In this document: piece by piece, positions 9,082 to 17,262 of the stretch | Position numbering within the stretch: the first letter of the stretch is position 1 | How the letters are laid out: every line of letters starts with the position of its first letter | Source of the DNA: Pseudomonas fluorescens | GTDB lineage: Bacteria; Pseudomonadota; Gammaproteobacteria; Pseudomonadales; Pseudomonadaceae | Reading direction: 5' to 3' | DNA length: 64,000 nucleotides | Assembly (NCBI RefSeq): GCF_001902145.1 | Contig: NZ_MRST01000013.1 | Location: 39,735 to 103,734, forward strand | Notes under the pieces: model-generated | What the model was told of the DNA's origin: nothing | Seen by the model: only the letters and a program-made list of their open reading frames with translations | Database searches by the model: none | Program-made: the position numbers and the translations under genes

Positions 9082-9996
9082 TCAGCGCCTAGCTATTCGC
9101 CATACCTTGCCGACTGCTTGGACAACGATCAGCACCAAAGCCCCTGCAACAATCCCCGCCAGCGCATTGAGCAACGTCGGCATCAACCATGCCAGAGCCC
9201 CCATGCTTTGGCTTACCGTTTCGATCCAGTGATGCACCACGGGCACGCCATGGGTGAGGATGCCACCACCGACCATGAACATCGCCGCCGTGCCGATCAC
9301 TGAAAGGCTCTTCATCATGTAGGGGGCCGCACTCAGAATCGCGCCGCCAATACTGCGCGCCACCTGACCCGGCTTCTGCGTCAGCCACAGCCCCAGGTCG
9401 TCGAGCTTGACGATACCGGCCACCAATCCATATACGCCGATGGTCATGACAATGGCGATACCCGACAGCACGATCACCTGTTGCGTGAGCTGCGCGTCGG
9501 CGACGATGCCGAGGGTGATGGCAATGATCTCGGCGGAGAGAATAAAGTCGGTGCGGATCGCGCCCTTGATCTTGTCTTTCTCGAACGCCACCAGATCGGT
9601 TGCCGGGTCGGCCACCGCTTCAGTCAACTGTGCGTGTTCGGCCTGGTCTTCAGCCTTGCTGTGCAGGAACTTGTGGGCGAGTTTTTCGAAGCCCTCGAAA
9701 CACAGGTAGGCACCGCCGAGCATCAACAGCGGTATCACCGCCCACGGAGCGAAGGCGCTGATCAACAGGGCCGTCGGCACCAGGATCAATTTGTTGATGA
9801 ACGAGCCCTTGGCCACCGCCCACACCACGGGAATTTCCCGCTCGGCGCGCACACCCGAGACCTGCTGGGCGTTCAGCGCAAGGTCATCGCCCAGCACGCC
9901 CGATGTCTTCTTGGCGGCCATTTTTGTCATCAGTGCAACGTCATCGAGTACCGCGGCGATATCGTCGATCAACACCAATAAGCTGCTTCCTGCCAT
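9082..9996 (-). CDS. yedI: DUF808 (YedI-type) inner-membrane protein
   Basis: A 304-residue membrane protein opening with [21 protein letters not shown], the hallmark of DUF808/YedI, followed by [16 protein letters not shown] and [12 protein letters not shown] segments and some six to eight hydrophobic helices. Length matches E. coli YedI (about 305). Function is not established. It reads divergently from the TetR gene. Confidence 0.88.
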   Translation of the reverse strand: MAGSSLLVLIDDIAAVLDDVALMTKMAAKKTSGVLGDDLALNAQQVSGVRAEREIPVVWAVAKGSFINKLILVPTALLISAFAPWAVIPLLMLGGAYLCFEGFEKLAHKFLHSKAEDQAEHAQLTEAVADPATDLVAFEKDKIKGAIRTDFILSAEIIAITLGIVADAQLTQQVIVLSGIAIVMTIGVYGLVAGIVKLDDLGLWLTQKPGQVARSIGGAILSAAPYMMKSLSVIGTAAMFMVGGGILTHGVPVVHHWIETVSQSMGALAWLMPTLLNALAGIVAGALVLIVVQAVGKVWRIARR

Positions 9997-10130
9997 GAAC
10001 CGGACTTCCGTTAGAGAGAGATGGGGCGAGCATAGCGCGGCGCAAAGCGTTGCGGGTAGATTGTTGAGGCCCGCGGATGGCCGGTGCTACCATGCGCAAC
10101 CGCCTGTCATGGCAAGGAAACGTCTGGTTT

Positions 10131-10736
10131 ATGAGCAGCATTCGCGAGCGCAACAAAGAAAAAATCCTGCGGGCGGCGAGCGAGGAGTTTGCCGACAAGG
10201 GCTTCGCCGCGACCAAAACCAGCGACATCGCCGCCAAGGCCGGTCTGCCCAAGCCCAACGTCTATTACTACTTCAAGTCCAAGGACAACCTCTACCGCGA
10301 GGTGCTAGAAAGCATTATCGAGCCGATCCTGGCCGCCTCCACGCCGTTCAACCCCGAAGGCGAGCCCAAGGAAGTATTGAGCAACTACATCCGCTCCAAA
10401 ATCCGCATCTCCCGCGACCTGCCGTTCGCCTCCAAGGTCTTCGCCAGCGAAATCATGCACGGCGCCCCACACCTGAGCGCCGACCAGGTTGAACAGCTCA
10501 ATGCCCAGGCCAAGCACAATATCAACTGCATCCAGAGCTGGGTTGACCGTGGCCTGATCGCCGCGATTGACCCCAACCACCTGATGTTCAGCATCTGGGC
10601 AGCCACCCAGACCTATGCCGATTTCGACTGGCAGATCTCGGCAGTAACCGGCAAGGCCAAGCTGGATGAAGCCGACTATGAGGCGGCGGCGCAGACGATT
10701 ATTCGGTTGGTGCTCAAGGGGTGTGAGCCGGATTGA
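10131..10736 (+). CDS. TetR-family regulator (RutR/YcdC-like)
   Basis: A 201-residue TetR protein. The N-terminal helix-turn-helix region is clear: KILRAASEEFADKGFAATKTSDIAAKAG then LPKPNVYYYFKSKDNLYREVL, and the C-terminal part resembles the YcdC_C ligand domain of RutR-type repressors (FASEIMHGAPHLS, WAATQTYADFDWQI). RutR-like proteins respond to pyrimidines or related nitrogen metabolites. I chose the ATG at 10131 because it starts immediately before the TetR domain; an upstream in-frame ATG at 10077 has no family support. No TTGACCA-type RutR box was noticed nearby, and the gene is separated from the gcl cluster by the RAYT unit, so its target is open. Confidence 0.85.
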   Translation: MSSIRERNKEKILRAASEEFADKGFAATKTSDIAAKAGLPKPNVYYYFKSKDNLYREVLESIIEPILAASTPFNPEGEPKEVLSNYIRSKIRISRDLPFASKVFASEIMHGAPHLSADQVEQLNAQAKHNINCIQSWVDRGLIAAIDPNHLMFSIWAATQTYADFDWQISAVTGKAKLDEADYEAAAQTIIRLVLKGCEPD

Positions 10737-10807
10737 TAGACCGCAGAGCCTGTACCATTCGCGAGCAGTAGTGCCAGAAACACATTGTATAAACCGCACA
10801 AATCCCC

Positions 10808-10831
10808 TGTGGGAGCGGACTTGCTCGCGAA
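10808..10831 (+). repeat. Single REP upstream of the RAYT gene
   Basis: One REP core, GGGAGCGGACTTGCTCGCGA, in direct orientation, one base different from the GGGAGCGGGCTTGCTCGCGA class copies found just downstream of the transposase and at 14784. It is the left flank of the RAYT unit. Confidence 0.8.
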
Positions 10832-10927
10832 GGCGCCCTCCCAGACACATTCTGCCAAAAGCCCAAAGATCAGCATCATCCACCGAGATCTAGCCTCTCA
10901 GAACCCCATCTGAAGAGAGGCCAAGGA

Positions 10928-11386
10928 ATGCCTGATCGAGCTACTTCATACCGCCTGCGTATCGGTCGATTCAGCGAGCCCAACCGCATCTATCTGATCA
11001 CCACCAACACCCATGAACGTGTACCGATGTTCAATGACTTTCATCTGGGCCGCTTGGTCGTCTGGCAATTCAGACTCGCCCAATACCAAGGGCTGGCACA
11101 CTCTCTGGCTTGGGTGGTGATGCCCGACCACTTCCACTGGCTGATCGAACTGCAAAAAGGTTCGCTGGGAGATCTGATGTGCCAGGTGAAATCCAAAAGC
11201 ACCCGAAGCGTGAACGGCGCTACTGGCCGCAAAGGTCGGCTGTGGCAAACCAGCTTTCATGATCGGGCTCTGCGTAAGGACGATGACTTGGTGAAAATGG
11301 CCAGGTATGTGGTTGCTAACCCGCTGAGAGCTGGGCTGGTGAAGCGTATTGGCGACTATCCGCTGTGGGATGCCGTTTGGGTATAG
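10928..11386 (+). CDS. REP-associated tyrosine transposase (RAYT)
   Basis: A 152-residue single-strand transposase of the Y1/IS200-like RAYT family, which is thought to spread REP sequences. The HUH-type metal motif is seen as MPDHFHWLIEL (His68, His70), the family motif LWQTSFHDRALR at about 105-116, and the catalytic tyrosine candidate Tyr127 in MARYVVANPLRAGLV. The gene appears intact and full length for short RAYTs, with AGGCCAAGGA upstream of the ATG. It is bracketed by a single REP on the left and an inverted REP pair starting 22 bases after the stop, the classic REPtron layout. RAYTs are normally single-copy, vertically inherited domesticated transposases. Confidence 0.93.
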   Translation: MPDRATSYRLRIGRFSEPNRIYLITTNTHERVPMFNDFHLGRLVVWQFRLAQYQGLAHSLAWVVMPDHFHWLIELQKGSLGDLMCQVKSKSTRSVNGATGRKGRLWQTSFHDRALRKDDDLVKMARYVVANPLRAGLVKRIGDYPLWDAVWV

Positions 11387-11407
11387 AGCCAAGACCGAGG
11401 CGCCCCT

Positions 11408-11472
11408 TTCGCGAGCAAGCCCGCTCCCACATTTGGAATGCATTCACCTGTGGGAGCGGGCTTGCTCGCGAA
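11408..11472. repeat. REP doublet downstream of RAYT
   Basis: Close inverted pair of GGGAGCGGGCTTGCTCGCGA cores with only 17 bases between them, giving a compact hairpin. The orientation is head-outward relative to the 100-base REPINs elsewhere. Together with the REP at 10808 it frames the transposase. Confidence 0.88.
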
Positions 11473-11496
11473 GAGGCCCTATCCATCAACCCAAAT

Positions 11497-11937
11497 TCAA
11501 GCCGAAACCCCCGCATCCGCCATCAACCCCACCCCCTCTATCGCCGTGATCGCACACTGCTCGTCAATATCGGACGTGTCCCCGCTGATCCCGATTGCGC
11601 CCAGCACCACGCCGCTCTGATCTCGTATCAACACCCCACCCGGCGCCGGCACCACGCTGCCCTGCCCCAGGCTGTTCAACGCCGCGATAAACGCCGGCCG
11701 CTGTTGGGCGTCCAGTGCCAGCAAACGTGAACCCTTGCCCAGGGCAATGGCGCCCCAGGCTTTGCCGATGGCGATTTGCGGGCGTAGCAGGCTGGCGCCG
11801 TCTTCGCGTTGCAGGGTGACCAGGTGGCCGCCGCTGTCGAGCACTGCGATGGTCAGTGGCGCAGCCGAAATGGTGCGGCCTGCGGTAAGGGCCTGGGTGG
11901 CCAGTTGGGTGGCGAGTTTCAAGGTTAAAGCGCTCAT
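11497..11937 (-). CDS. GlcG/HbpS family protein
   Basis: A 146-residue cytoplasmic protein of the GlcG/HbpS (DUF336) fold: LTLKLATQLATQALTAG, IAVLDSGGHLVTLQREDGAS, IAIGKAWGAIALG and a C-terminal GAIGISGDTSDIDEQCA. Members bind small ligands, and heme in HbpS; enzymatic function is not proven. It is divergently transcribed from gcl, and this pairing is common beside glycolate/glyoxylate genes, suggesting a role in that pathway. The intergenic region carries two identical palindromes that could regulate both directions. Confidence 0.85.
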   Translation of the reverse strand: MSALTLKLATQLATQALTAGRTISAAPLTIAVLDSGGHLVTLQREDGASLLRPQIAIGKAWGAIALGKGSRLLALDAQQRPAFIAALNSLGQGSVVPAPGGVLIRDQSGVVLGAIGISGDTSDIDEQCAITAIEGVGLMADAGVSA

Positions 11938-12028
11938 AGGTGCCGTCCTTATCTTGTTATGGGTAAAGCGGTGAGGTCTGTGTGATCAGATGCTCGATCG
12001 CACAAATAGAACACAATGATATTTGTTT

Positions 12029-12038
12029 TTGTATACAA
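12029..12038. promoter_or_regulatory. Palindromic operator candidate 1 (TTGTATACAA)
   Basis: Perfect 10-base palindrome TTGTATACAA in an AT-rich stretch, 91 bases before the GlcG-like start codon. An identical copy is centred 128 bases away. The shape fits GntR/FCD-type operators (TGTATACA core). Confidence 0.55.
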
Positions 12039-12156
12039 TATTCTCAAACAAAAGCTCCATACGTCGAAAAAAGCGCTTCCGACGAACGCGAAGGCCAGTT
12101 TACGAAAGGCATTGACCAACGCAGCTCGGCGTGAATACACTTTGGACAGACACCAC

Positions 12157-12166
12157 TTGTATACAA
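12157..12166. promoter_or_regulatory. gcl operator: Palindromic operator candidate 2 (TTGTATACAA)
   Basis: Second exact copy of TTGTATACAA, ending 27 bases before the gcl ATG, where a bound protein would cover the transcription start or leader. This position suits repression of the gcl operon. Confidence 0.58.
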
Positions 12167-12193
12167 TTACAAAACGCAAGAGGCACCAAAACC

Positions 12194-13969
12194 ATGAGCA
12201 AAATGAGAGCAATCGAAGCCGCCGTCCTGGTGATGCGCCGTGAAGGTGTGGATACCGCCTTCGGTATCCCAGGCGCCGCGATCAACCCGCTGTATTCGGC
12301 CTTGCAAAAGGTGGGTGGCATCGATCACGTCCTTGCTCGCCACGTTGAAGGCGCCTCGCACATGGCCGAGGGCTACACCCGCACCAAGGCCGGCAATATC
12401 GGCGTGTGCATCGGCACGTCGGGCCCGGCGGGTACCGACATGGTCACCGGCCTGTACAGCGCCTCGGCCGACTCGATCCCGATCTTGTGCATCACCGGCC
12501 AAGCCCCCCGCGCCCGGATGCACAAGGAAGATTTCCAGGCCGTCGACATCACCAGCATCGTCAAGCCGGTGACCAAGTGGGCAACCACGGTGCTGGAGCC
12601 CGGCCAGGTACCTTATGCCTTCCAGAAAGCCTTCTACGAAATGCGCTCCGGCCGCCCCGGCCCGGTGCTGATCGACCTGCCGTTCGACGTACAGATGGCC
12701 GAGATCGAATTCGACATCGACGCCTACCAGCCGCTGCCCCTGGCCAAGCCGCTGGCGACCCGTGTGCAAGTGGAAAAAGCCCTGGCTCTGCTCGACGCAG
12801 CCGAACGCCCATTGCTGGTGAGCGGTGGCGGCGTGATCAACGCCGACGCCAGCGAGCTGCTGGTGGAGTTCGCTGAGCTGACCGGCATCCCGGTGATCCC
12901 GACCCTGATGGGCTGGGGCACTATCCCGGACGACCACCCGCTGATGGTGGGCATGGTCGGCCTGCAAACCTCGCACCGCTACGGCAACGCGACGATGCTC
13001 AAGTCGGACGTGGTGCTGGGCATCGGCAACCGCTGGGCCAACCGTCACACCGGCTCGGTAGAGGTGTACACCGAAGGCCGTAAATTCATTCATGTCGACA
13101 TCGAGCCGACCCAGATTGGCCGCGTCTTCACACCGGATCTGGGCATCGTTTCCGACGCCGGCTCCGCGCTGACGATGTTCATTGAAGTGGCCCGCGAGTG
13201 GAAAGCCGCCGGCAAGCTCAAGGACCGCAGTGCCTGGTTGCATGACTGCCAACAACGCAAGGCCACCCTGCACCGCAAGACTCACTTCGACAACGTGCCG
13301 GTCAAGCCACAGCGCGTGTACGAAGAGATGAACCAGGTGTTCGGCAAAGACACTTGCTACGTCAGCACCATCGGCCTGTCGCAGATTGCCGGCGCGCAAT
13401 TCTTGCATGTGTACAAGCCACGCCACTGGATCAACTGCGGCCAGGCTGGCCCACTGGGCTGGACCATTCCTGCGGCGCTGGGCGTGGTCAAGGCCGACCC
13501 GAGCCGCAAAGTGGTGGCCTTGTCGGGCGACTATGACTTCCAGTTCATGATCGAAGAACTGGCGGTGGGCGCACAGTTCAAGCTGCCGTACATCCACGTG
13601 GTGGTGAACAACTCCTATCTGGGCCTGATCCGCCAGGCACAGCGTGGGTTCGAGATGGACTACTGCGTGCAGCTGTCCTTCGACAACCTCAACGCCCCCG
13701 AACTCAACGGCTACGGCGTCGACCATGTGGCGGTTGCCGAGGGCTTGGGCTGCAAGGCCCTGCGTGTGTTCGAGCCAGGCCAGATCCAACCGGCCTTGCG
13801 CCGCGCCCAAGAGATGATCGAAGAATTCAAGGTGCCGGTGATCGTTGAGATTATTCTGGAACGGGTGACCAATATTTCCATGGGCACCGAGATCAACGCC
13901 GTCAATGAATTCGAAGACCTGGCCCTGGTCGGCAACGACGCGCCGACTGCCATTTCCCTGCTCGATTAA
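12194..13969 (+). CDS. gcl: Glyoxylate carboligase
   Basis: A 591-residue thiamine-diphosphate enzyme that joins two glyoxylates to tartronate semialdehyde with loss of CO2. The three TPP-enzyme domains are evident: N-terminal pyrimidine-binding domain ([28 protein letters not shown]), central FAD/NAD-like domain, and C-terminal diphosphate domain with [17 protein letters not shown] and [13 protein letters not shown]. As typical of Gcl, the usual TPP-activating glutamate of the family is replaced (valine region in FGIPG...ARHVEG). The ATG at 12194 with AGAGG upstream is preferred over an in-frame upstream start lying in the operator. First gene of gcl-hyi-glxR-ttuD-pyk; the same order is known in P. 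putida for glyoxylate and ethylene glycol use. Confidence 0.96.
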   Translation: MSKMRAIEAAVLVMRREGVDTAFGIPGAAINPLYSALQKVGGIDHVLARHVEGASHMAEGYTRTKAGNIGVCIGTSGPAGTDMVTGLYSASADSIPILCITGQAPRARMHKEDFQAVDITSIVKPVTKWATTVLEPGQVPYAFQKAFYEMRSGRPGPVLIDLPFDVQMAEIEFDIDAYQPLPLAKPLATRVQVEKALALLDAAERPLLVSGGGVINADASELLVEFAELTGIPVIPTLMGWGTIPDDHPLMVGMVGLQTSHRYGNATMLKSDVVLGIGNRWANRHTGSVEVYTEGRKFIHVDIEPTQIGRVFTPDLGIVSDAGSALTMFIEVAREWKAAGKLKDRSAWLHDCQQRKATLHRKTHFDNVPVKPQRVYEEMNQVFGKDTCYVSTIGLSQIAGAQFLHVYKPRHWINCGQAGPLGWTIPAALGVVKADPSRKVVALSGDYDFQFMIEELAVGAQFKLPYIHVVVNNSYLGLIRQAQRGFEMDYCVQLSFDNLNAPELNGYGVDHVAVAEGLGCKALRVFEPGQIQPALRRAQEMIEEFKVPVIVEIILERVTNISMGTEINAVNEFEDLALVGNDAPTAISLLD

Positions 13970-13979
13970 GGAGAACCCT

Positions 13980-14762
13980 ATGCCGCGCTTTGCTGCCAAC
14001 CTGTCCATGCTGTTTACCGAACAGGATTTCCTTGCCCGCTTCAAAGCGGCTGCCGATGCCGGCTTCCAGGGCGTGGAGTACCTGTTCCCGTATGAGTTCA
14101 GCTCTGCCGACATCAAGGCGCAGCTGGACGCCAACGGCCTGACCCAGGTGTTGTTCAACCTGCCTGCCGGTGACTGGGCCAAGGGCGAGCGCGGCCTGGC
14201 TTGCCACCCGGACCGGGTCGAGGAGTTCCGTGCCGGGGTCAAACTGGCGATCGCCTATGCCCAGGTCTTGGGCAACACCCAGGTCAATTGCCTGGCGGGC
14301 ATCCGGCCACAAGGCGTCGATGACGAGACCGTGGAAAAGACCTTTGTCGCCAACCTCAAGTACGCCGCCGAGAAGCTGCAGGCGGCGGGTATCAAGCTGG
14401 TGATGGAGATGATCAACACCCGCGACATTCCCGGCTTCTACCTCAACAACACGGCGCAGGCCCTGTCGATTCGCGAGCAAGTGGGCAGCGCCAACCTGTT
14501 CCTGCAATACGACATCTACCACATGCAAATCATGGAAGGCGACCTGGCGCGGACCATGGCCGCGCACCTGGGCGAGATCAACCACATTCAACTGGCGGAC
14601 AACCCGGGGCGCAACGAGCCAGGTACGGGTGAGATCAACTACCGCTTCCTGTTCGAGCATCTGGACCGCATTGGTTACGCGGGTTGGGTCGGCTGTGAGT
14701 ACAAGCCGTTGACCACTACCGAGGCGGGTTTGGGTTGGCTCAAAACCCATAACGCCATCTGA
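13980..14762 (+). CDS. hyi: Hydroxypyruvate isomerase
   Basis: A 260-residue TIM-barrel isomerase interconverting hydroxypyruvate and tartronate semialdehyde. Hyi signatures are MPRFAANLSMLFTE, FQGVEYLFPYEFS, VMEMINTRDIPGFYL, QYDIYHMQIMEGDL and GCEYKP near the end; the glutamates and the aspartate/histidine in these are the metal and catalytic ligands of the xylose-isomerase-like fold. It begins 10 bases after the gcl stop, with AAGGAG as ribosome binding site, so it is co-transcribed. Confidence 0.95.
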   Translation: MPRFAANLSMLFTEQDFLARFKAAADAGFQGVEYLFPYEFSSADIKAQLDANGLTQVLFNLPAGDWAKGERGLACHPDRVEEFRAGVKLAIAYAQVLGNTQVNCLAGIRPQGVDDETVEKTFVANLKYAAEKLQAAGIKLVMEMINTRDIPGFYLNNTAQALSIREQVGSANLFLQYDIYHMQIMEGDLARTMAAHLGEINHIQLADNPGRNEPGTGEINYRFLFEHLDRIGYAGWVGCEYKPLTTTEAGLGWLKTHNAI

Positions 14763-14783
14763 CAGAACACAAACAGGACTTCA

Positions 14784-14873
14784 TGTGGGAGCGGGCTTGC
14801 TCGCGAATGCGATCTGACATTAACGACTGATGTCGACTGACTCACCGCTTTCGCGAGCAAGCCCGCTCCCACA
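14784..14873. repeat. REPIN (GGGAGCGGGC class) inside the gcl operon
   Basis: Inverted pair of GGGAGCGGGCTTGCTCGCGA cores, about 90 bases, in the gap between hyi and glxR. It is the same class as the RAYT-flanking REPs. In RNA it would form a long hairpin between two operon genes, which may stabilise or separate the transcripts. Confidence 0.88.
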
Positions 14874-14939
14874 GGGGGATCTCCTGTGCTTAGCAGACCG
14901 TGCCAGGCCTGTAGGCCTAATAACAAGAGGATTTTGATC

Positions 14940-15830
14940 ATGGCTAAAATCGGATTTATCGGCACCGGCATCATGGGCCAACCCATGGCCGCCAACCTGC
15001 AGAAAGCAGGTCATCAACTGTTTCTCTCCGAACATCATGGCAAGGCACCGGCTGAACTGATCAGCGCCGGCGCCGTGGCGCTGGCCAACCCGCAACAAGT
15101 GGCACAGGAAGCCGAGTTCATCATCGTCATGGTGCCCGACACCCCACAAGTCGATGACGTGCTGTTTCGCGCCGACGGCGTGGCTGCGGGCCTGTCACCG
15201 AACAAGGTGGTGATCGACATGAGCTCGATCTCCCCCACCGCCACCAAAGCATTCGCCGCCAAGGTCAACCAGGCCGGCGCGCAGTACCTGGACGCCCCGG
15301 TGTCCGGTGGTGAAGTGGGAGCCAAGGCCGGCACCTTGAGCATTATGGTCGGTGGCGAACCGCAGACGTTCGAACGCGCGCTGCCACTGTTCCAGAGCAT
15401 GGGCAAAAACATCACCCTGGTAGGCGGCAATGGCGATGGCCAGACCGCCAAGGTCGCCAACCAGATCATCGTCGCGCTGAACATCCAGGCGGTGGCCGAA
15501 GCGTTGTTGTTCGCCTCCAAAAACGGCGCCGACCCGGCCAAGGTGCGGGAAGCGCTGATGGGTGGCTTTGCATCGTCCAAGATCCTGGAAGTGCACGGCG
15601 AGCGCATGATCAAGGGCACCTTTGACCCGGGCTTCCGCATCAACCTGCACCAGAAGGACCTGAACCTGGCCCTGGCCGGCGCCAAGGAGCTGGGGATCAA
15701 CCTGCCGAACACCGCCGGCACCCAGCAAGTGTTCAGCACCTGCGCCGCAATTGGCGGCGGCAACTGGGACCACTCGGCGCTGATCAAGGGCCTGGAGCAT
15801 ATGGCGAATTTCTCGATTCGCGAGAAGTAA
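14940..15830 (+). CDS. glxR: Tartronate semialdehyde reductase
   Basis: A 296-residue beta-hydroxyacid dehydrogenase. N-terminal Rossmann motif GFIGTGIMGQPMAANL, the substrate-binding DAPVSGGEVGAKAGTLSIMVGG segment, catalytic lysine region GGNGDGQTAKVANQI and the C-terminal FRINLHQKDLNLAL. It reduces tartronate semialdehyde to D-glycerate with NAD(P)H. The ATG at 14940 follows AAGAGGATTTTGATC. It is separated from hyi by a REPIN and from ttuD by another. Confidence 0.95.
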   Translation: MAKIGFIGTGIMGQPMAANLQKAGHQLFLSEHHGKAPAELISAGAVALANPQQVAQEAEFIIVMVPDTPQVDDVLFRADGVAAGLSPNKVVIDMSSISPTATKAFAAKVNQAGAQYLDAPVSGGEVGAKAGTLSIMVGGEPQTFERALPLFQSMGKNITLVGGNGDGQTAKVANQIIVALNIQAVAEALLFASKNGADPAKVREALMGGFASSKILEVHGERMIKGTFDPGFRINLHQKDLNLALAGAKELGINLPNTAGTQQVFSTCAAIGGGNWDHSALIKGLEHMANFSIREK

Positions 15831-15853
15831 CGAAAATACGCAATACCCCCCCG

Positions 15854-15952
15854 GTAGGAGCGAGCTTGCTCGCGAAAAACCTGAGAGCACCGCTGGCTGC
15901 CTGGTGACCCGCGTTATCGTTGACGATTTTCGCGAGCAAGCTCGCTCCTACA
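15854..15952. repeat. REPIN (GGAGCGAG class) between glxR and ttuD
   Basis: Inverted REP pair about 100 bases long, inner right arm CGCGTTATCGTTGACG. Right REP end lies 29 bases before the ttuD start. Confidence 0.88.
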
Positions 15953-15981
15953 AATAACAAGAATCCCCCGGGAGCCCGCTT

Positions 15982-17262
15982 ATGTCGGTCGATCCGCAAC
16001 ACCTGCTTCGCGAGCTGTTTGCCACAGCCATCGAAGCCGCCCACCCCCGGCAAGTCCTTGAACCCTACCTGCCTGCCGACCGCAGTGGCCGTGTGATCGT
16101 GATCGGCGCCGGCAAAGCTGCGGCCGCCATGGCATTGGTCGTCGAAGATTGTTGGCAGGGCGAAGTCTCGGGCCTGGTGGTCACCCGCTATGGCCACGGC
16201 GCGCCATGCAAAAAAATCGAAGTGGTCGAAGCCGCCCACCCGGTTCCGGATGCGGCCGGCCTGGCCGTGGCCCAGCGCGTGCTGGAACTGATCAGCCATC
16301 TGGGTAAAGACGACCGCGTGATCTTCCTGCTCTCCGGCGGTGGCTCGGCATTACTCGCCCTGCCCGCCGAGGGCATCTCCCTGGCCGACAAGCAAGCCAT
16401 CAACAAAGCCCTGCTTAAATCCGGCGCCACCATTGGCGAGATGAATTGCGTGCGCAAGCACCTCTCAGCCATCAAGGGTGGGCGCCTGGCCAAGGCTGCG
16501 TGGCCGGCCACGGTGTACACCTACGCAATCTCCGATGTGCCGGGCGACCAGGCCACGGTGATTGCCTCGGGCCCGACGGTCGGTGACCCGAGCACCTCGC
16601 AACAGGCCCTGGCGATCCTCAAGCGTTACCACATCGACGCCCCCGCTTCGGTGCGCAGCTGGTTGCAGAACCCGGCCTCGGAAACCGTCAAGCCCGGCGA
16701 CCCGGTGCTTGCCCGCAGCCACTTCCAATTGATCGCCCGCCCGCAGCAATCCCTTGAAGCGGTAGCAGTAAAAGTGCGCCAGGCTGGTTTCAGCCCGCTG
16801 ATCCTCGGTGATCTGGAAGGCGAAGCCCGCGATGTGGCCAAGGTACACGCCGGCATCGCCCGGCAGATCGTGCAGCATGGTCAGCCACTGGCGGCTCCGT
16901 GCGTGATCCTTTCGGGGGGCGAAACCACCGTCACCGTACGCGGCGACGGCCGTGGCGGGCGCAATGCGGAATTCCTGCTCAGCCTCACCGACAGCCTCAA
17001 GGGCCTGCCCGGCGTGTACGCCCTGGCCGGCGATACCGATGGCATCGACGGTTCAGAAGACAACGCCGGCGCGATCATGACCCCCTGCAGCTACCGCCGT
17101 GCCGAAGCCCTGGGCCTGTCGGCCAGTGATGAGCTGGACAACAACAACGGCTACGGCTATTTCGCCGCCCTGGGCGACTTGATCGTCACCGAGCCGACGC
17201 GCACCAACGTCAACGACTTGCGCGCCATCCTGATCCTTGAGACTGCCAACCATGACGCCTGA
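15982..17262 (+). CDS. ttuD: Glycerate 2-kinase, MOFRL family (TtuD, annotated hydroxypyruvate reductase)
   Basis: A 426-residue protein with the DUF4147 N-terminal part (VIGAGKAAAAMA, LLSGGGSALLALP, MNCVRKHLSAIKGGRLA) and the C-terminal MOFRL domain (GGETTVTVRGDGRGGRNAEFLL, AGDTDGIDG). This family phosphorylates D-glycerate to 2-phosphoglycerate; the older TtuD name as hydroxypyruvate reductase comes from tartrate-utilisation genetics. Here it takes glycerate from GlxR to 2-PG, which enolase and the next gene, pyk, convert to pyruvate. Its stop codon overlaps the start of pyk by 11 bases. Confidence 0.93.
   Translation: MSVDPQHLLRELFATAIEAAHPRQVLEPYLPADRSGRVIVIGAGKAAAAMALVVEDCWQGEVSGLVVTRYGHGAPCKKIEVVEAAHPVPDAAGLAVAQRVLELISHLGKDDRVIFLLSGGGSALLALPAEGISLADKQAINKALLKSGATIGEMNCVRKHLSAIKGGRLAKAAWPATVYTYAISDVPGDQATVIASGPTVGDPSTSQQALAILKRYHIDAPASVRSWLQNPASETVKPGDPVLARSHFQLIARPQQSLEAVAVKVRQAGFSPLILGDLEGEARDVAKVHAGIARQIVQHGQPLAAPCVILSGGETTVTVRGDGRGGRNAEFLLSLTDSLKGLPGVYALAGDTDGIDGSEDNAGAIMTPCSYRRAEALGLSASDELDNNNGYGYFAALGDLIVTEPTRTNVNDLRAILILETANHDA

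Noticed and set aside
12167..14242. 691-codon minus-strand frame opposite gcl/hyi
   Set aside because: Antisense shadow of two well-conserved enzymes; low-complexity His/Gln/Val-rich translation.
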